From NCBI RefSeq assembly GCF_900079725.1, contig NZ_LT599032.1, positions 618,948 through 682,947 of the forward strand: DNA of 64,000 nt, read 5' to 3'. Of the stretch, positions 36,984-46,085 are shown in pieces. Made by a program: the position numbers and the translations under genes. The stretch is from an uncultured Dysgonomonas sp. GTDB taxonomy: Bacteria > Bacteroidota > Bacteroidia > Bacteroidales > Dysgonomonadaceae. The stretch's first letter is position 1, and every line of letters starts with the position of its first letter. A model generated the notes under the pieces. It searched no databases and was not told the DNA's origin. It saw nothing but the letters and a program-made list of their open reading frames with translations.

Positions 36984-37548
36984 TCTTCTTTCTTTTGTAC
37001 AAAAAGTCCTTCCAGCGTTCTTCTATATTTCCGGCCTTATACATATCGTATCTAGCCATAGTAAAGAAAAGGTCGGACAGGCGGTTAATAAATCGCATTA
37101 CCGATGCCGGAACTTCATCCTGCTTGTTCAGTGTCCATAAGCGGCGTTCCGCCCGGCGGGCAACAGCCCTTGCCAGTTGCAGGTGTGCCGAAACAATAGT
37201 GCCGCCCGGCAGTATAAAAGTTTCACTGGGCCCCATCTCATCGGTCATTCTGTCCATCCATTCCTCGCAAAGTTTATCCAAATCTTCATCCAGCGTATTT
37301 GTGTTGGTATCCCTGATCGCAGAAGGGGTTGCCACTTGTGACATGACGGACATCATTTCGGTTTGAATTTTGAATAAAAGGGGCTGCCATTCATGGTCTG
37401 CCGGAAGATTGGCTCTTACAACTCCTATTACCGAGTTGAGTTCATCGATTGTGCCGTTGGCTTCGATGCGTACATCATCTTTATCAACACGCTGTCCTCC
37501 AAAAATTCCGGTTTTTCCTTTATCGCCACCACGGGTATATATTTTCAT
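36976..37548 (-). CDS. cob(I)alamin adenosyltransferase, PduO type
   Basis: 190 residues. It attaches the adenosyl group of ATP to cob(I)alamin or cobinamide. The N-terminal ATP loop is YTRGGDKGKTGIFGGQRV and the helical core has IEANGTIDELNSVIG and RAVARRAERRLW, whose arginines line the corrin site. It precedes cobU with an eight-base overlap. It is separated from the upstream cbiB by a 354-bp gap filled with a GC-rich repeat, so it may have its own promoter. Confidence 0.95.
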   Translation of the reverse strand: MKIYTRGGDKGKTGIFGGQRVDKDDVRIEANGTIDELNSVIGVVRANLPADHEWQPLLFKIQTEMMSVMSQVATPSAIRDTNTNTLDEDLDKLCEEWMDRMTDEMGPSETFILPGGTIVSAHLQLARAVARRAERRLWTLNKQDEVPASVMRFINRLSDLFFTMARYDMYKAGNIEERWKDFLYKRKKNG

Positions 37549-37627
37549 AGGTATATTGTTTTATTTATATTTTGTTTCTTATTAAATAACTGTTATTCGT
37601 AATAACTCGAATTCTTTAGTTAATTAC

Positions 37628-37842
37628 TGCCGCGCCCTCCCGGGCTTGTCCTTACTTTTGGCATTGCCCAAAAGTAAACAAAAAGCTAGCGCTAAGTTCC
37701 TCGGCGACCCAAAACCATTTTGCCGGCTGAATCAAACAAACGGGCTAATGCCCCGTTTGATTCTACGCCGTCTACAACGGATTGGGTGCCCCTCCTATGT
37801 CACTAATGCGCGTCCGCTAACGCCTTAGTAAGGCAAAGCCCT
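37628..37842. repeat. GC-rich dispersed intergenic element, copy C
   Basis: It sits between cbiB and the PduO-type gene. It opens with a perfect 10-bp dyad, TTACTTTTGG (37652-37661)/CCAAAAGTAA (37668-37677), and has a second hairpin GAATCAAAC...GTTTGATTC (37729-37763) with an inner GGGC/GCCC. It is collinear with copy B (27587-27775). It contains a 60-codon open frame that is best read as repeat, not gene. Confidence 0.7.
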
Positions 37843-37902
37843 AAAAAAGATTATGCTTTTCATCGTCAATTGTCCACTGTCAATTTTCAACTTGCAACTA
37901 AA

Positions 37903-38853
37903 TTATTTAAAATTTATATAATAAATAGTTTCAATCGCTACAATCAAAACCACCATTAATATTTCTGTCCAAGTATTTACCTGTATTGCCTTTTTCATAT
38001 CGGCGGTGGTCAGTTCTTTTTCTTTATAACCTATATAGGGCTTATCTACCAGTTCACCAAAATAGACGTTTGGTCCACCGAAACGACAATTAAGTATTCC
38101 TGCCAGAGCAGCTTCGGGATAACCCGAGTTAGGACTGGCATGCTGCCCTCCGAACTTTTCGATAAAGGGAACCAACGATAGTCTACCACTAACTATAATC
38201 ATCAGTAAAGAGGTAAGACGGGCGGGAATATAATTGGCAGCATCATCAATGCGCGCAGCCCAGCAACCGAATTGTTTATATCGCTCGTTCTTATAGCCGA
38301 TCATCGAATCCAGCGTATTTATCATCTTATAGGCAAACATACCCGGAACGCCGAGTATCATATACCAGAATAGCGGAGCAATAACGCCATCGCTCAGGTT
38401 TTCGGCCAATGTTTCCAATGCAGCCGTACGGATCTGCTGTGGCGACAGGTTGGATGTATCACGTCCTACAATACGTGCAACCTGCATCCTACCCTCTTCT
38501 TCTGATGAATCTACTGCTATAAACACTTTCTTGACTTCATCTATCAGCGTTTTTCCGGCAAGGCAATAAAATACAATGATTGTAGAAAATGCGATGGAAA
38601 GCCAAGGGTATGCTTCATTCAAACCATCTGTTATAAAATAGATAAGAAAATAACACGCAAAGATAAGGACAATGGAAAATAATGCGCCTTTCAGCATCTT
38701 ACTCTTCCCTTTATTCAATATTTTTTCGCCCCATGCTATTATCTTACCTTTTGCCACCACTGTATGCGGCAACCAAGCAGGGTCACCGATGAGCTTATCG
38801 ATAATCCAGCCCAGAACTAAGGGTAATAGAATATATAGTAAATTCAAATCCAT
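37903..38853 (-). CDS. cbiB: adenosylcobinamide-phosphate synthase
   Basis: 316 residues. An integral membrane protein that joins adenosylcobyric acid to aminopropanol phosphate. The N-terminal GWIIDKLIGDPAWLPHTVV is the CbiB/CobD signature, and TLAENLSDGVIAPLFWYMILG and MINTLDSMIGYKNERY are further conserved blocks. Several membrane helices are evident (about residues 5-20, 60-100, 155-175, 205-225, 295-315). It lies 25 bp after the aminotransferase gene on the same strand. Confidence 0.95.
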   Translation of the reverse strand: MDLNLLYILLPLVLGWIIDKLIGDPAWLPHTVVAKGKIIAWGEKILNKGKSKMLKGALFSIVLIFACYFLIYFITDGLNEAYPWLSIAFSTIIVFYCLAGKTLIDEVKKVFIAVDSSEEEGRMQVARIVGRDTSNLSPQQIRTAALETLAENLSDGVIAPLFWYMILGVPGMFAYKMINTLDSMIGYKNERYKQFGCWAARIDDAANYIPARLTSLLMIIVSGRLSLVPFIEKFGGQHASPNSGYPEAALAGILNCRFGGPNVYFGELVDKPYIGYKEKELTTADMKKAIQVNTWTEILMVVLIVAIETIYYINFK

Positions 38854-38878
38854 TTAGCTCCAATTTCAAGGCTTATTT

Positions 38879-39886
38879 TCAACACTGAAATTCTGATACC
38901 CCCTTCACTAGCATCGTGTTCTCTTCAAATGACTGTGTGGCAATACGAAAGTAAGACTCATCCAGTCCATAAAAATTGGCAGCATCGCGAATAAGGATAC
39001 CATATCCGTCTATAAGGTACTTTTTCAGTTCAGACGCTTTCCCATCTTCAAATTTACACAAAAAGAAATGTGTATCAGTAGATTGAACGACAATTTTTTT
39101 TATTTTTCTCAGAGACTCTTGCAGTTGTATAGTATCTCGTAAATATTCTTTGATATTTATTGTTTCCATACCGTTATTCAACAAGAATTTCCCGGCTTCA
39201 ATTGCTAATCCGTTTACAGACCACGGCATACGGTATTTTGCTACCTGAGCCAAAGTATCCGCATGTGCCGTAATATATCCTAGCCGCAACCCGGGTATGG
39301 CAAAATGCTTTGTCATGGAATGCAATAATATCACATTCTTATATTGCGCCGCCTCTTCAATAGTGAATAAATCACTGAGTGTGAAGTGCTCATACGACTG
39401 GTCGATAATAATATATTGAGACGGATGATTTTCAATATATGCTTTCAGTATATTTTTATCAGTTACTGTACCAGTCGGATTGTTTGGATTACAAAGCCAT
39501 ACCACACGGGTATCCTGAGGTACCTCGCTGAGAGATGCAGACCAGCATATCGTATGATTGTTGATAGTTGCGGCATCGCCATATTCACTGAAAGTAGGGT
39601 ATATTATAGCCGATTGGGCATTGTTAAACGCCTGTGCGATCAGATAAATGGCTTCCGTGGCTCCATTGGTCACACATATATTATCCGTATTAACCTTGTA
39701 CTTCTCAGCCAACAAATGAACCAGAGAAGATGCATCGGGTTCGGGATAAGAATGTATAGCACTGATATGAGCGCACAGATGCTCCTGCAAGGTGGATAAA
39801 TCCTGTCCGCTGCGTATATTGGAACTGAAATTGCTTACAATCTTCTTTCCGTGAGTATATATATCGTCACCGTGTCCGAGTATCAT
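38879..39886 (-). CDS. CobC/CobD-like class I/II aminotransferase (threonine-phosphate decarboxylase)
   Basis: 335 residues, a fold-I PLP enzyme. It starts MILGHGDDIYTHGKKIVSNFSSNI, the N-terminal pattern of the cobalamin threonine-phosphate decarboxylase/aminotransferase group. NPNNPTG and the PLP lysine in LHSMTKHFAIPGLRLGYI are present. In salmonella-type organisms such an enzyme makes aminopropanol phosphate, the substrate of CbiB next door; that role is inferred from context. A plain histidinol-phosphate aminotransferase is the alternative, but its position between cbiP and cbiB is strong evidence. Confidence 0.88.
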   Translation of the reverse strand: MILGHGDDIYTHGKKIVSNFSSNIRSGQDLSTLQEHLCAHISAIHSYPEPDASSLVHLLAEKYKVNTDNICVTNGATEAIYLIAQAFNNAQSAIIYPTFSEYGDAATINNHTICWSASLSEVPQDTRVVWLCNPNNPTGTVTDKNILKAYIENHPSQYIIIDQSYEHFTLSDLFTIEEAAQYKNVILLHSMTKHFAIPGLRLGYITAHADTLAQVAKYRMPWSVNGLAIEAGKFLLNNGMETINIKEYLRDTIQLQESLRKIKKIVVQSTDTHFFLCKFEDGKASELKKYLIDGYGILIRDAANFYGLDESYFRIATQSFEENTMLVKGVSEFQC

Positions 39887-39985
39887 ATAGTTACAATTTA
39901 TTAATGTGCCAATATTGTAAATGACAAATTAAAAAAAACATCTTTTTGCCGCTTTGCTCCATTGGCATATTAGCACATTACCTCA

Positions 39986-41464
39986 CTAGCTAATTATCTT
40001 ATACACCAGCTCCATATCCACATAACTGCGCACATGATCGGCCAGCTTATTATATTGCTCTTCTTTAAAAGCCTTGAAGTCGAACGCCGTATCCGACAGC
40101 TTATCAGCATAGGGAGCCAGCAAATAATCTATAACAGCCCCATTATCAAGAATACCATGTATATATGTACCAAAACATTTCTCATTCAGGAAGTAGCCGT
40201 CAGTACGGCCGTCCTCCAATATATTTAATGGTGAAAGGCTGGTATCTTCCATGGGAATAGTTGCCCCCATATGTATCTCATATCCTTCGCAAACGGTGTC
40301 GGAACCGAGAAAAGAAAACTGCACCTGACGGGTCACTTTTTCTCCTTCCATCTGTGTAGTTACAGGCAGCAAGCCCAATCCGGGCAGACGCTCAATATTG
40401 CTTTCCACATGATTGGGGTCACATACCTCCTGCCCCATTATCTGATAACCACCGCAGATGCCTACTACTGTAGCTCCGTTCTTATGGGCTTTCACAATAC
40501 TTTGCGCTACACCGTTGCGACGCAGTTCGTACAGGTCGGATAGAGTACTCTTGCTTCCGGGAACAAGCACAATATCCGCCTTTTCTATTTCATCCGTATT
40601 ATTGGTATAATACAGATGCACGCGGGGATCACGTTCCAGCACATTGAAATCGGTAAAGTTAGATAAATGACGAAGCAGGATAACAGCCACATTCACCTTG
40701 CCATGTGTTGCCTGCAAATTCTTGGTTTGCAGCATCACTGAATCTTCCTCTTCAATATATATATCCTTATAATAAGGTACCACCCCGATAACAGGGATGC
40801 CGCACAGGTCTTCAATCATTTTCACTCCCGATTCGAAAAGCCTGATATCACCCCGGAATTTATTGATAAGGATGCCTTTTACATGTTTACGTTCTTCCTC
40901 GGTAAGTAACATTACAGAACCATACACCGAAGCGAATACTCCGCCCCTGTCTATGTCCGCTACCAATATTACATTAGCCCCGGCATGTATCGCCATCGGC
41001 ATATTCACAAGGTCTACAGCCCGCAGATTGATTTCGGAGATACTGCCCGCCCCTTCCATTACAATAGGGTTGTACCGCCGGGCCAGACGGTCGAATGCAT
41101 CATTTACTTCCTTCCGTAATTCTTCGCGCCCTTCCACCCTGAAATACTCATAAGCATGCTGGTTTCCCACCGGTTTGCCATTCAACACAACCTGACAAAC
41201 CTTATCCGTTGTAGGCTTCAGTAGCAAAGGGTTCATATCGGTATGGCATGGAACACCCGCAGCCTCGGCCTGAACGGCTTGTGCACGCCCTATCTCAAGC
41301 CCTTCGGGGGTAGCATATGAATTGAGAGCCATATTCTGCGCCTTGAATGGAGCCGGCTGATAACCGTCTTGCAGAAATATGCGGCAAAAGGCCGATGTAA
41401 TAATACTTTTACCTACATCGCTGCCTGTTCCCGCAAACATAATGGGATTGAGCCGTTTCGTCAT
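39986..41464 (-). CDS. cobQ: adenosylcobyric acid synthase (cobyric acid amidase)
   Basis: 492 residues. It amidates adenosylcobyrinic acid a,c-diamide at positions b, d, e and g. The N-terminal P-loop ATPase is FAGTGSDVGKSIITSAFC, with the typical KAQNMALNSY. The C-terminal glutamine amidotransferase domain has the nucleophile loop GICGGYQIMG and the histidine of YIHGILDN. It is the first gene of the minus-strand cobalamin cluster, directly behind a cobalamin riboswitch. It is also called CbiP. Confidence 0.96.
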   Translation of the reverse strand: MTKRLNPIMFAGTGSDVGKSIITSAFCRIFLQDGYQPAPFKAQNMALNSYATPEGLEIGRAQAVQAEAAGVPCHTDMNPLLLKPTTDKVCQVVLNGKPVGNQHAYEYFRVEGREELRKEVNDAFDRLARRYNPIVMEGAGSISEINLRAVDLVNMPMAIHAGANVILVADIDRGGVFASVYGSVMLLTEEERKHVKGILINKFRGDIRLFESGVKMIEDLCGIPVIGVVPYYKDIYIEEEDSVMLQTKNLQATHGKVNVAVILLRHLSNFTDFNVLERDPRVHLYYTNNTDEIEKADIVLVPGSKSTLSDLYELRRNGVAQSIVKAHKNGATVVGICGGYQIMGQEVCDPNHVESNIERLPGLGLLPVTTQMEGEKVTRQVQFSFLGSDTVCEGYEIHMGATIPMEDTSLSPLNILEDGRTDGYFLNEKCFGTYIHGILDNGAVIDYLLAPYADKLSDTAFDFKAFKEEQYNKLADHVRSYVDMELVYKIIS

Positions 41465-41505
41465 TATTTTAGATCCTCTGATATTTTAGTTCTTATGTAT
41501 TTTAA

Positions 41506-41529
41506 TATATCCCTGACCCCGGGGATATA
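41506..41529 (-). promoter_or_regulatory. hairpin in the riboswitch expression platform
   Basis: Between the aptamer and cobQ the minus strand has TATATCCC...GGGATATA around an eight-base loop containing CGGGGTCA. It could act in anti-termination or ribosome-site sequestration. There is no clear poly-T after it, so translational control is more likely. Confidence 0.5.
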
Positions 41530-41539
41530 AAAACTGAAT

Positions 41540-41810
41540 ATTTTGTCCGGCAGGTTTCCTGACTTGCTCCATCTTTGAACGGCCTTCCCATTTTCAGTAA
41601 ACAGTTAGCAGTTATCAGTAAACAGTCAAAAAAAACTGTTAACTGATTACTGTATCACTGATTACTGTGAAACAGTGGTATTTGGTATTGCTCAAAGACT
41701 TTTTTCAGAAACATTGTTAACTGAATAGAGACCACAGTAGCGGGCACTGTTCCGGATTCTGACCGGATTCCCTTTTCATGTAAAAGACGAGTGTCTGTTT
41801 ACATCACCAA
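41540..41810 (-). promoter_or_regulatory. cobalamin riboswitch
   Basis: On the minus strand the core elements appear in order: GGGAATCC near 41770, AATCCGG-CAGTGCCCGC-ACTGT (41728-41755), ACCACTG near 41675, TGGGAAGGCCG (41580-41591) and the B12 box AGTCAGGAAACCTGCC (41549-41564). This fits the family's conserved pattern. Between ACCACTG and GGGAAGG lies an unusually long variable hairpin of about 80 bases made of CAGTAAACAGT-type repeats. It precedes cobQ and should repress it in the presence of adenosylcobalamin. Confidence 0.92.
41592..41675. repeat. CAGTAAACAGT repeat hairpin inside the riboswitch
   Basis: CAGTAAACAG and ATCAGTAAACAG units on one side, and ACTGATTACTG, GTATCACTGATTACTG units on the other, with A8 at the turn, give a long imperfect hairpin. 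Related units occur near 8335-8355 and 48777-48805 outside any riboswitch. Confidence 0.7.
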
Positions 41811-41818
41811 AACAGTTA

Positions 41819-41848
41819 CAAAGATAGCTTTTTATTGAGGTTATACAA
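41819..41848 (-). promoter_or_regulatory. promoter of the riboswitch-cobQ transcript
   Basis: On the minus strand TTG (complement of 41846-41848), a 19-base spacer and TATCTTTG (complement of 41819-41826). It lies immediately 5' of the aptamer and overlaps the divergent promoter of the B3/B4 gene. Confidence 0.75.
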
Positions 41849-41867
41849 TACGAAAATTGTAACTTTG
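41835..41867 (+). promoter_or_regulatory. promoter of the B3/B4 gene
   Basis: TTG (41835-41837), a 22-base spacer and TAACTTTG (41860-41867); the ATG at 41898 follows after 30 bases. The spacer is slightly long for the consensus. Confidence 0.5.
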
Positions 41868-41897
41868 AAATTCTGTTAATCGAGATATATTATTAAA

Positions 41898-42560
41898 ATG
41901 GTAGAAATAAAGGTATCGGAGGAAATAAGGAAATCCTGCCCCGCTTTTGCCGGAGCAGCCATTTGTGCCAAAGTAAATAATACCCCTCACAATAAAGAAT
42001 TATGGAAACTGATAGATAACTGTGTCGCTGAATACAAGGCAAATCACCAGATAGAAGATATAAAGAAGAACCCGGCTATTGCCGCTACCCGTGCGGCATA
42101 TAAAAAGTTCGGAAAAGACCCGAACCGCTACCGTCCATCGTCTGAAGCCCTTTGCCGCCGCATCGTCAGAGAATTACCCTTGTATCAGATAGATACACTG
42201 GTAGACCTCATTAATCTGGTTTCTATCCGTACAGGTTATTCTATCGGAGGATTCGATGCAGATAAGATAAAAGGCAACACGCTGACATTGGGTGTCGGGA
42301 TGACCGATGAACCCTATGAAGGGATTGGGCGGGGTATGCTGAATATTGAAGGAATCCCGGTATATCGCGATGCTATCGGTGGTGTGGGAACACCGACAAG
42401 TGACAATGAGCGGACAAAGATAGAACTAAGCACAATAAGTTTTCTGGCTATTATAAACGGATATAGCGGAAAAGAGGGTTTGAATGAAGCCGTAAAATAT
42501 ATGCAATCCTTACTTAAAGATTTTGCAGATTCGGATGGTGGGGAAATTATTTTCTTCTAG
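41898..42560 (+). CDS. B3/B4 tRNA-binding-domain protein
   Basis: 220 residues, a stand-alone domain like the B3/B4 editing region of the phenylalanyl-tRNA synthetase beta chain. Typical pieces are NPAIAATRAAYKKFGKDPNRYRPSSEALCRRI, LPLYQIDTLVDLINLVSIRTGYSIGGFDADKI and VYRDAIGGVGTPTSDNERT. A role in trans-editing of mischarged tRNA or another hydrolytic reaction is suspected for the family but not proven. It is a single gene, divergent from the cobalamin cluster. Confidence 0.85.
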   Translation: MVEIKVSEEIRKSCPAFAGAAICAKVNNTPHNKELWKLIDNCVAEYKANHQIEDIKKNPAIAATRAAYKKFGKDPNRYRPSSEALCRRIVRELPLYQIDTLVDLINLVSIRTGYSIGGFDADKIKGNTLTLGVGMTDEPYEGIGRGMLNIEGIPVYRDAIGGVGTPTSDNERTKIELSTISFLAIINGYSGKEGLNEAVKYMQSLLKDFADSDGGEIIFF

Positions 42561-42723
42561 TCATTTTTTTGTTCAGACTTTCAGAAAACTTTATCTATAT
42601 AAATAGGTTATAATAAAATAAGTATGATCGCATGCGAGAAAAAGTAACAGATAAAAACAGAGGTAAAAGGTGTTACTTTTGTTACCCTTTATAAAAAGTG
42701 ACAGGTATAAAAGTGTGTAAAAA

Positions 42724-42845
42724 GTGTCAAGTTTGTCAAGTTTTTTATATAGTGTCCTTTGTGCTAAGGAGGTTTAACCTCTAAGAACACAAAGAAAATC
42801 ACAAAGGGCACAAGAACTGAAGATTCGTTCCTTTCGTTACTTTTT
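42724..42845. repeat. dispersed intergenic repeats between the B3/B4 gene and nnr
   Basis: GTGTCAAGTTTGTCAAG (42724-42740) is followed by a hairpin with CCTTTGTG on the left and CACAAAGGGCACA on the right, then CGTTACTTTTTAACG. The order matches 8359-8290 and its neighbourhood, so the two gaps share a composite repeat. The preceding 42561-42723 holds only AT-rich sequence with further GTTAC units. Confidence 0.7.
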
Positions 42846-42881
42846 AACGAAACGAAGTTAATTAAAATAAACCTTTGATAT

Positions 42882-44336
42882 ATGAAAATACTAACAGGCG
42901 CACAAATAAAAGAAGCTGACCGCTATACTATCGAGAATGAACCTATCAGTCCGATAGAATTAATGGAAAGAGCATCCAATACCATCGCACAATGGATATG
43001 CAACAATGTAGAGAAAGATTATCCCCTGCTCTTCCTTATCGGAAAAGGTAACAATGGTGGTGACGGACTGGCTGTAGCCCGTATCCTGTACCATGCAGGA
43101 TACAACTGTTCTGTGTCTATGGCATTTGATAAAGAACAACTCACCGAGGAGTGCAGATATAATCTGGAGCGCCTACCCTCCGGTGTCGCCAGCAGTGGTT
43201 TAGAGAATATAAGCAGGAATACTGTCATTATCGACTCCCTGCTGGGTACGGGAGTAAAAGGAGAGATAAAAGAGCCCTTATTATCCATTATAGACAAAGT
43301 TAATTCTCTACAAAGCAAGGTTATATCTATTGATTTACCATCCGGTATGATAAGTGAATACGGAAACAAAAACCAAAAGATTATTAAAGCTGGCATAACC
43401 CTGACCCTTGAATTTCCCAAACTGGCGATGTTATTGCCCGAAGCCGGGGAATACTGCGGAGAAATCAATATATTACCGATTGGACTCAGTTCACAATACA
43501 TATCCAATGAAGAAACTTCCTATCATTATATAACACCCGGTTTCATCGGGAAAATAAAATTGACAAGGGATAAATTCGCTCACAAAGGAACTTACGGACA
43601 TGCTTTGCTCATATGCGGGTCGAAAGGAATGGCCGGAGCCGCAATACTGGCGACAGGCGCCGCTTTGCGCTCTGGGTGCGGACTAGTAACCACACACATA
43701 CCTGCCGAAGAACGGTATGCCGTAAATATGGTGTATCCATCTGCCATACTAAGTCTGGATGATGAATCTTATTTTTCCGATCTGCCCGCGAATGCTTCCA
43801 AATATTCATCCATAGGTGTCGGTTGCGGATTGGGGTTAGCCCCGCAAACAGCCGATGCCCTCAAGCAATTATTGGTTTCGGTTTATAAACCGGTTGTGAT
43901 AGATGCCGACGCTCTTAATATCATATCGGAGCATTACAAGATGAGACACCATATTCCCGCCGGTTCTATCCTTACACCGCATATCGGAGAACTGAAAAGG
44001 CTGATCGGGGAATGGACCAGTGATGAGGAAAAAATAGAACAGGTGAAAAGGCTTGCCGCCAATCTAAAATCCGTCATTATCGTAAAAGGGGCGCATAGTA
44101 TGGTATGTTTACCGAATGGTAACTGCTATTTCAACTCTACAGGTAACAGCGGCATGGCAAAAGGCGGTAGCGGCGATGTACTCACCGGTTATATTACAGG
44201 CCTGCTGGCACGCGGGTATAGTAGTGAGCACGCTGCTATCTTAGGCGTATATATGCATGGTCTGGCTGGAGATAAAGCGGCTAAAAAATATGGAACGGAG
44301 GGAATGAATAGCAGGGATTTGATAAAATATTTATGA
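42882..44336 (+). CDS. nnr: bifunctional NAD(P)H-hydrate epimerase/dehydratase
   Basis: 484 residues. It repairs hydrated NADH and NADPH. The N-terminal YjeF_N epimerase (about 1-210) has LFLIGKGNNGGDGLAVARIL and DSLLGTG. The C-terminal ADP-dependent dehydratase of the ribokinase fold (about 225-484) has KGTYGHALLICGSKGMAGAA, TPHIGELKRLIG and the nucleotide loop NSGMAKGGSGDVLTGYI. Full-length fusion as in most bacteria. Its stop lies three bases from the stop of the convergent M23 gene, so there is no terminator between them. Confidence 0.96.
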   Translation: MKILTGAQIKEADRYTIENEPISPIELMERASNTIAQWICNNVEKDYPLLFLIGKGNNGGDGLAVARILYHAGYNCSVSMAFDKEQLTEECRYNLERLPSGVASSGLENISRNTVIIDSLLGTGVKGEIKEPLLSIIDKVNSLQSKVISIDLPSGMISEYGNKNQKIIKAGITLTLEFPKLAMLLPEAGEYCGEINILPIGLSSQYISNEETSYHYITPGFIGKIKLTRDKFAHKGTYGHALLICGSKGMAGAAILATGAALRSGCGLVTTHIPAEERYAVNMVYPSAILSLDDESYFSDLPANASKYSSIGVGCGLGLAPQTADALKQLLVSVYKPVVIDADALNIISEHYKMRHHIPAGSILTPHIGELKRLIGEWTSDEEKIEQVKRLAANLKSVIIVKGAHSMVCLPNGNCYFNSTGNSGMAKGGSGDVLTGYITGLLARGYSSEHAAILGVYMHGLAGDKAAKKYGTEGMNSRDLIKYL

Positions 44337-44339
44337 ATT

Positions 44340-46025
44340 TCAATATTTGAACTCATATTCATAACTACTCTCATTTCCACAGGCATCCGCAGCAGTAAAT
44401 ACCAGCTTATGGATTTGTCCCCGAGTCAAACGTTTCGGATCGAATTTGTAGGTATAAACAGGAGATTTCACATCATTCTCAAACAGGGCGAACGCTCCGT
44501 CGATAGTTCCACGATAAGAAGCTATACCGCTTTTATTATCCGATAGTCTTATCTTTATTTCTCCTTTAGCCACCCATTTGGCAGGGAGTACAGGAGTGAT
44601 GGTGGGGGCTTGAGTGTCGATACTTACAGCATAGGTATTACCCAATTCCCTGATACGGGCGGTAATAGCGCCGTTGTTGTACTTACCACCTATCCACGAT
44701 TCACGGCTGCCGGTGATGCGTACGATACCATACTGGGATTTGTTGGTCATACTGTCTTTGGTCATCTTGATGGTTATGTCGCAGGATTTATCAAGAGGGA
44801 CATAACTATCGTTAACCTCATAGATGGCAGACATATAATTCTTCGACAAGGTTCTCTTCAGATTGAAGCAGAGGTCTTTATATAGTGATCCGCCGGCAAT
44901 GAAAATAGAGAACATATTGCCTTCATAATAATTATCCTTGTCCCATGCCATTAGTTGAGTACAGTCTTTCCGCCGGGGGATATCCTGCTTTTTGCCGTAT
45001 ACATCGAAAGAATGGGTGGTCTCGTTGCCATAGAGGTCTTCGAGTTCGTATTTCAGCTTATATACCTTTTCCTCGTTTATGTCGATATAACCGTTATTGA
45101 CGGTCTTATATATAGAGAGCTTATTACCCGGCTCAACAAATGACTTCTGATAGAAACTCTTTTTACGATACCAATAGTCGAAATCGATCATACTGTTTAT
45201 CATCCTCGTATTCCCGAAGTCTACAGATGATATATCCGAGAAGAATATCTCCTTACCGTCGCAGAACAGGCGTACAATCTTTACTCCGTATATATTGCTT
45301 GTTCCTGTCATCCGGTCGTTTGCATAAACACCTACGCCAATCTTACCCCACACCTTTATTGAATCGGGGACGGTTTTCACTCCTTTTTTCTTTGGCGCTG
45401 CTCCAATAATACGACGAAAGGGTTCATAATTATTATTGACCGCACCTCTGCCCTCTATAGGATACACAGCAATACCTTTTATCGCAGGTGAAACATTATC
45501 TGTGATCTGACCCTTATAATATTCAAGCGCATCGAGAGCCAACTGGCTCTCAGTATCTCTTATTTCGAAATGAACATGAGGCCCGCCGGAAGAACCGGTG
45601 TTACCACTATAGGCTATCAGATCTCCTTTTTTAACGGGAAATACCGATTGATCCAATGATAAATCTACTCTGTAAGACTCCTGCTCGTATTGCTTTTCCT
45701 TCACATATTCGGCAATCTTAGGCGCAAATCTTTCTATATGGCCATACACACTTGTCTGTCCATTGGTATGAGCGACATAAATAGCCAATCCGTAGCCCGA
45801 AGGAGATACAGAAATACGCGAAACATATCCGTCTGCAATAGAATATACAGGCTTATTAATCACACCCTGAGTTTTCAGATCAATGCCCGAATGAAAGTGA
45901 TTAGGACGCAACTCCCCGAAATTTGCACTAAGAATAAGCGGAATATCGAGGGGTGAACGGTATGTATTCTGGGCATTTAAGTTAAAAGTATATATAATGA
46001 GTAAAACCGAAAGAATCTTTTTCAT
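44340..46025 (-). CDS. M23-family metallopeptidase (periplasmic)
   Basis: 561 residues with a signal peptide ending FNLNAQ. The M23 catalytic domain is N-terminal (about 25-160). Zinc ligands appear as H45 and D49 in HFHSGIDLKTQG and in the later GPHVHFEIRD, the HxH motif. The remaining 400 residues are beta-rich, with Ig-like segments and a C-terminal YTYKFDPKRLTRGQIHKLVFTAADACGNES. It probably cuts peptidoglycan cross-links or acts in cell division or envelope remodelling. Transcribed alone, behind a good promoter. Confidence 0.92.
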   Translation of the reverse strand: MKKILSVLLIIYTFNLNAQNTYRSPLDIPLILSANFGELRPNHFHSGIDLKTQGVINKPVYSIADGYVSRISVSPSGYGLAIYVAHTNGQTSVYGHIERFAPKIAEYVKEKQYEQESYRVDLSLDQSVFPVKKGDLIAYSGNTGSSGGPHVHFEIRDTESQLALDALEYYKGQITDNVSPAIKGIAVYPIEGRGAVNNNYEPFRRIIGAAPKKKGVKTVPDSIKVWGKIGVGVYANDRMTGTSNIYGVKIVRLFCDGKEIFFSDISSVDFGNTRMINSMIDFDYWYRKKSFYQKSFVEPGNKLSIYKTVNNGYIDINEEKVYKLKYELEDLYGNETTHSFDVYGKKQDIPRRKDCTQLMAWDKDNYYEGNMFSIFIAGGSLYKDLCFNLKRTLSKNYMSAIYEVNDSYVPLDKSCDITIKMTKDSMTNKSQYGIVRITGSRESWIGGKYNNGAITARIRELGNTYAVSIDTQAPTITPVLPAKWVAKGEIKIRLSDNKSGIASYRGTIDGAFALFENDVKSPVYTYKFDPKRLTRGQIHKLVFTAADACGNESSYEYEFKY

Positions 46026-46085
46026 TTGTAAATTGTATTAATAATAAATTAGAGCCGTATTTAAACGGCTGCTAAAAGTGAGATA

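Noticed and set aside
37646-37828. 60-codon open frame on the plus strand
   Set aside because: It lies entirely in GC-rich repeat copy C, and its hairpin modules also occur without that frame in copy B. Repeat, not gene.
35393-41464. complete cobalamin biosynthesis cluster
   Set aside because: Only late corrinoid steps are present (cobQ, the aminotransferase, cbiB, adenosyltransferase, cobU). cobS, cobT, cobC phosphatase and the corrin-ring genes are not in the window, so a complete pathway cannot be claimed.
41592-41675. possible CRISPR or tandem repeat array
   Set aside because: The CAGTAAACAG units are short and alternate in orientation, forming a hairpin inside a riboswitch. There are no regular spacers and no cas genes.
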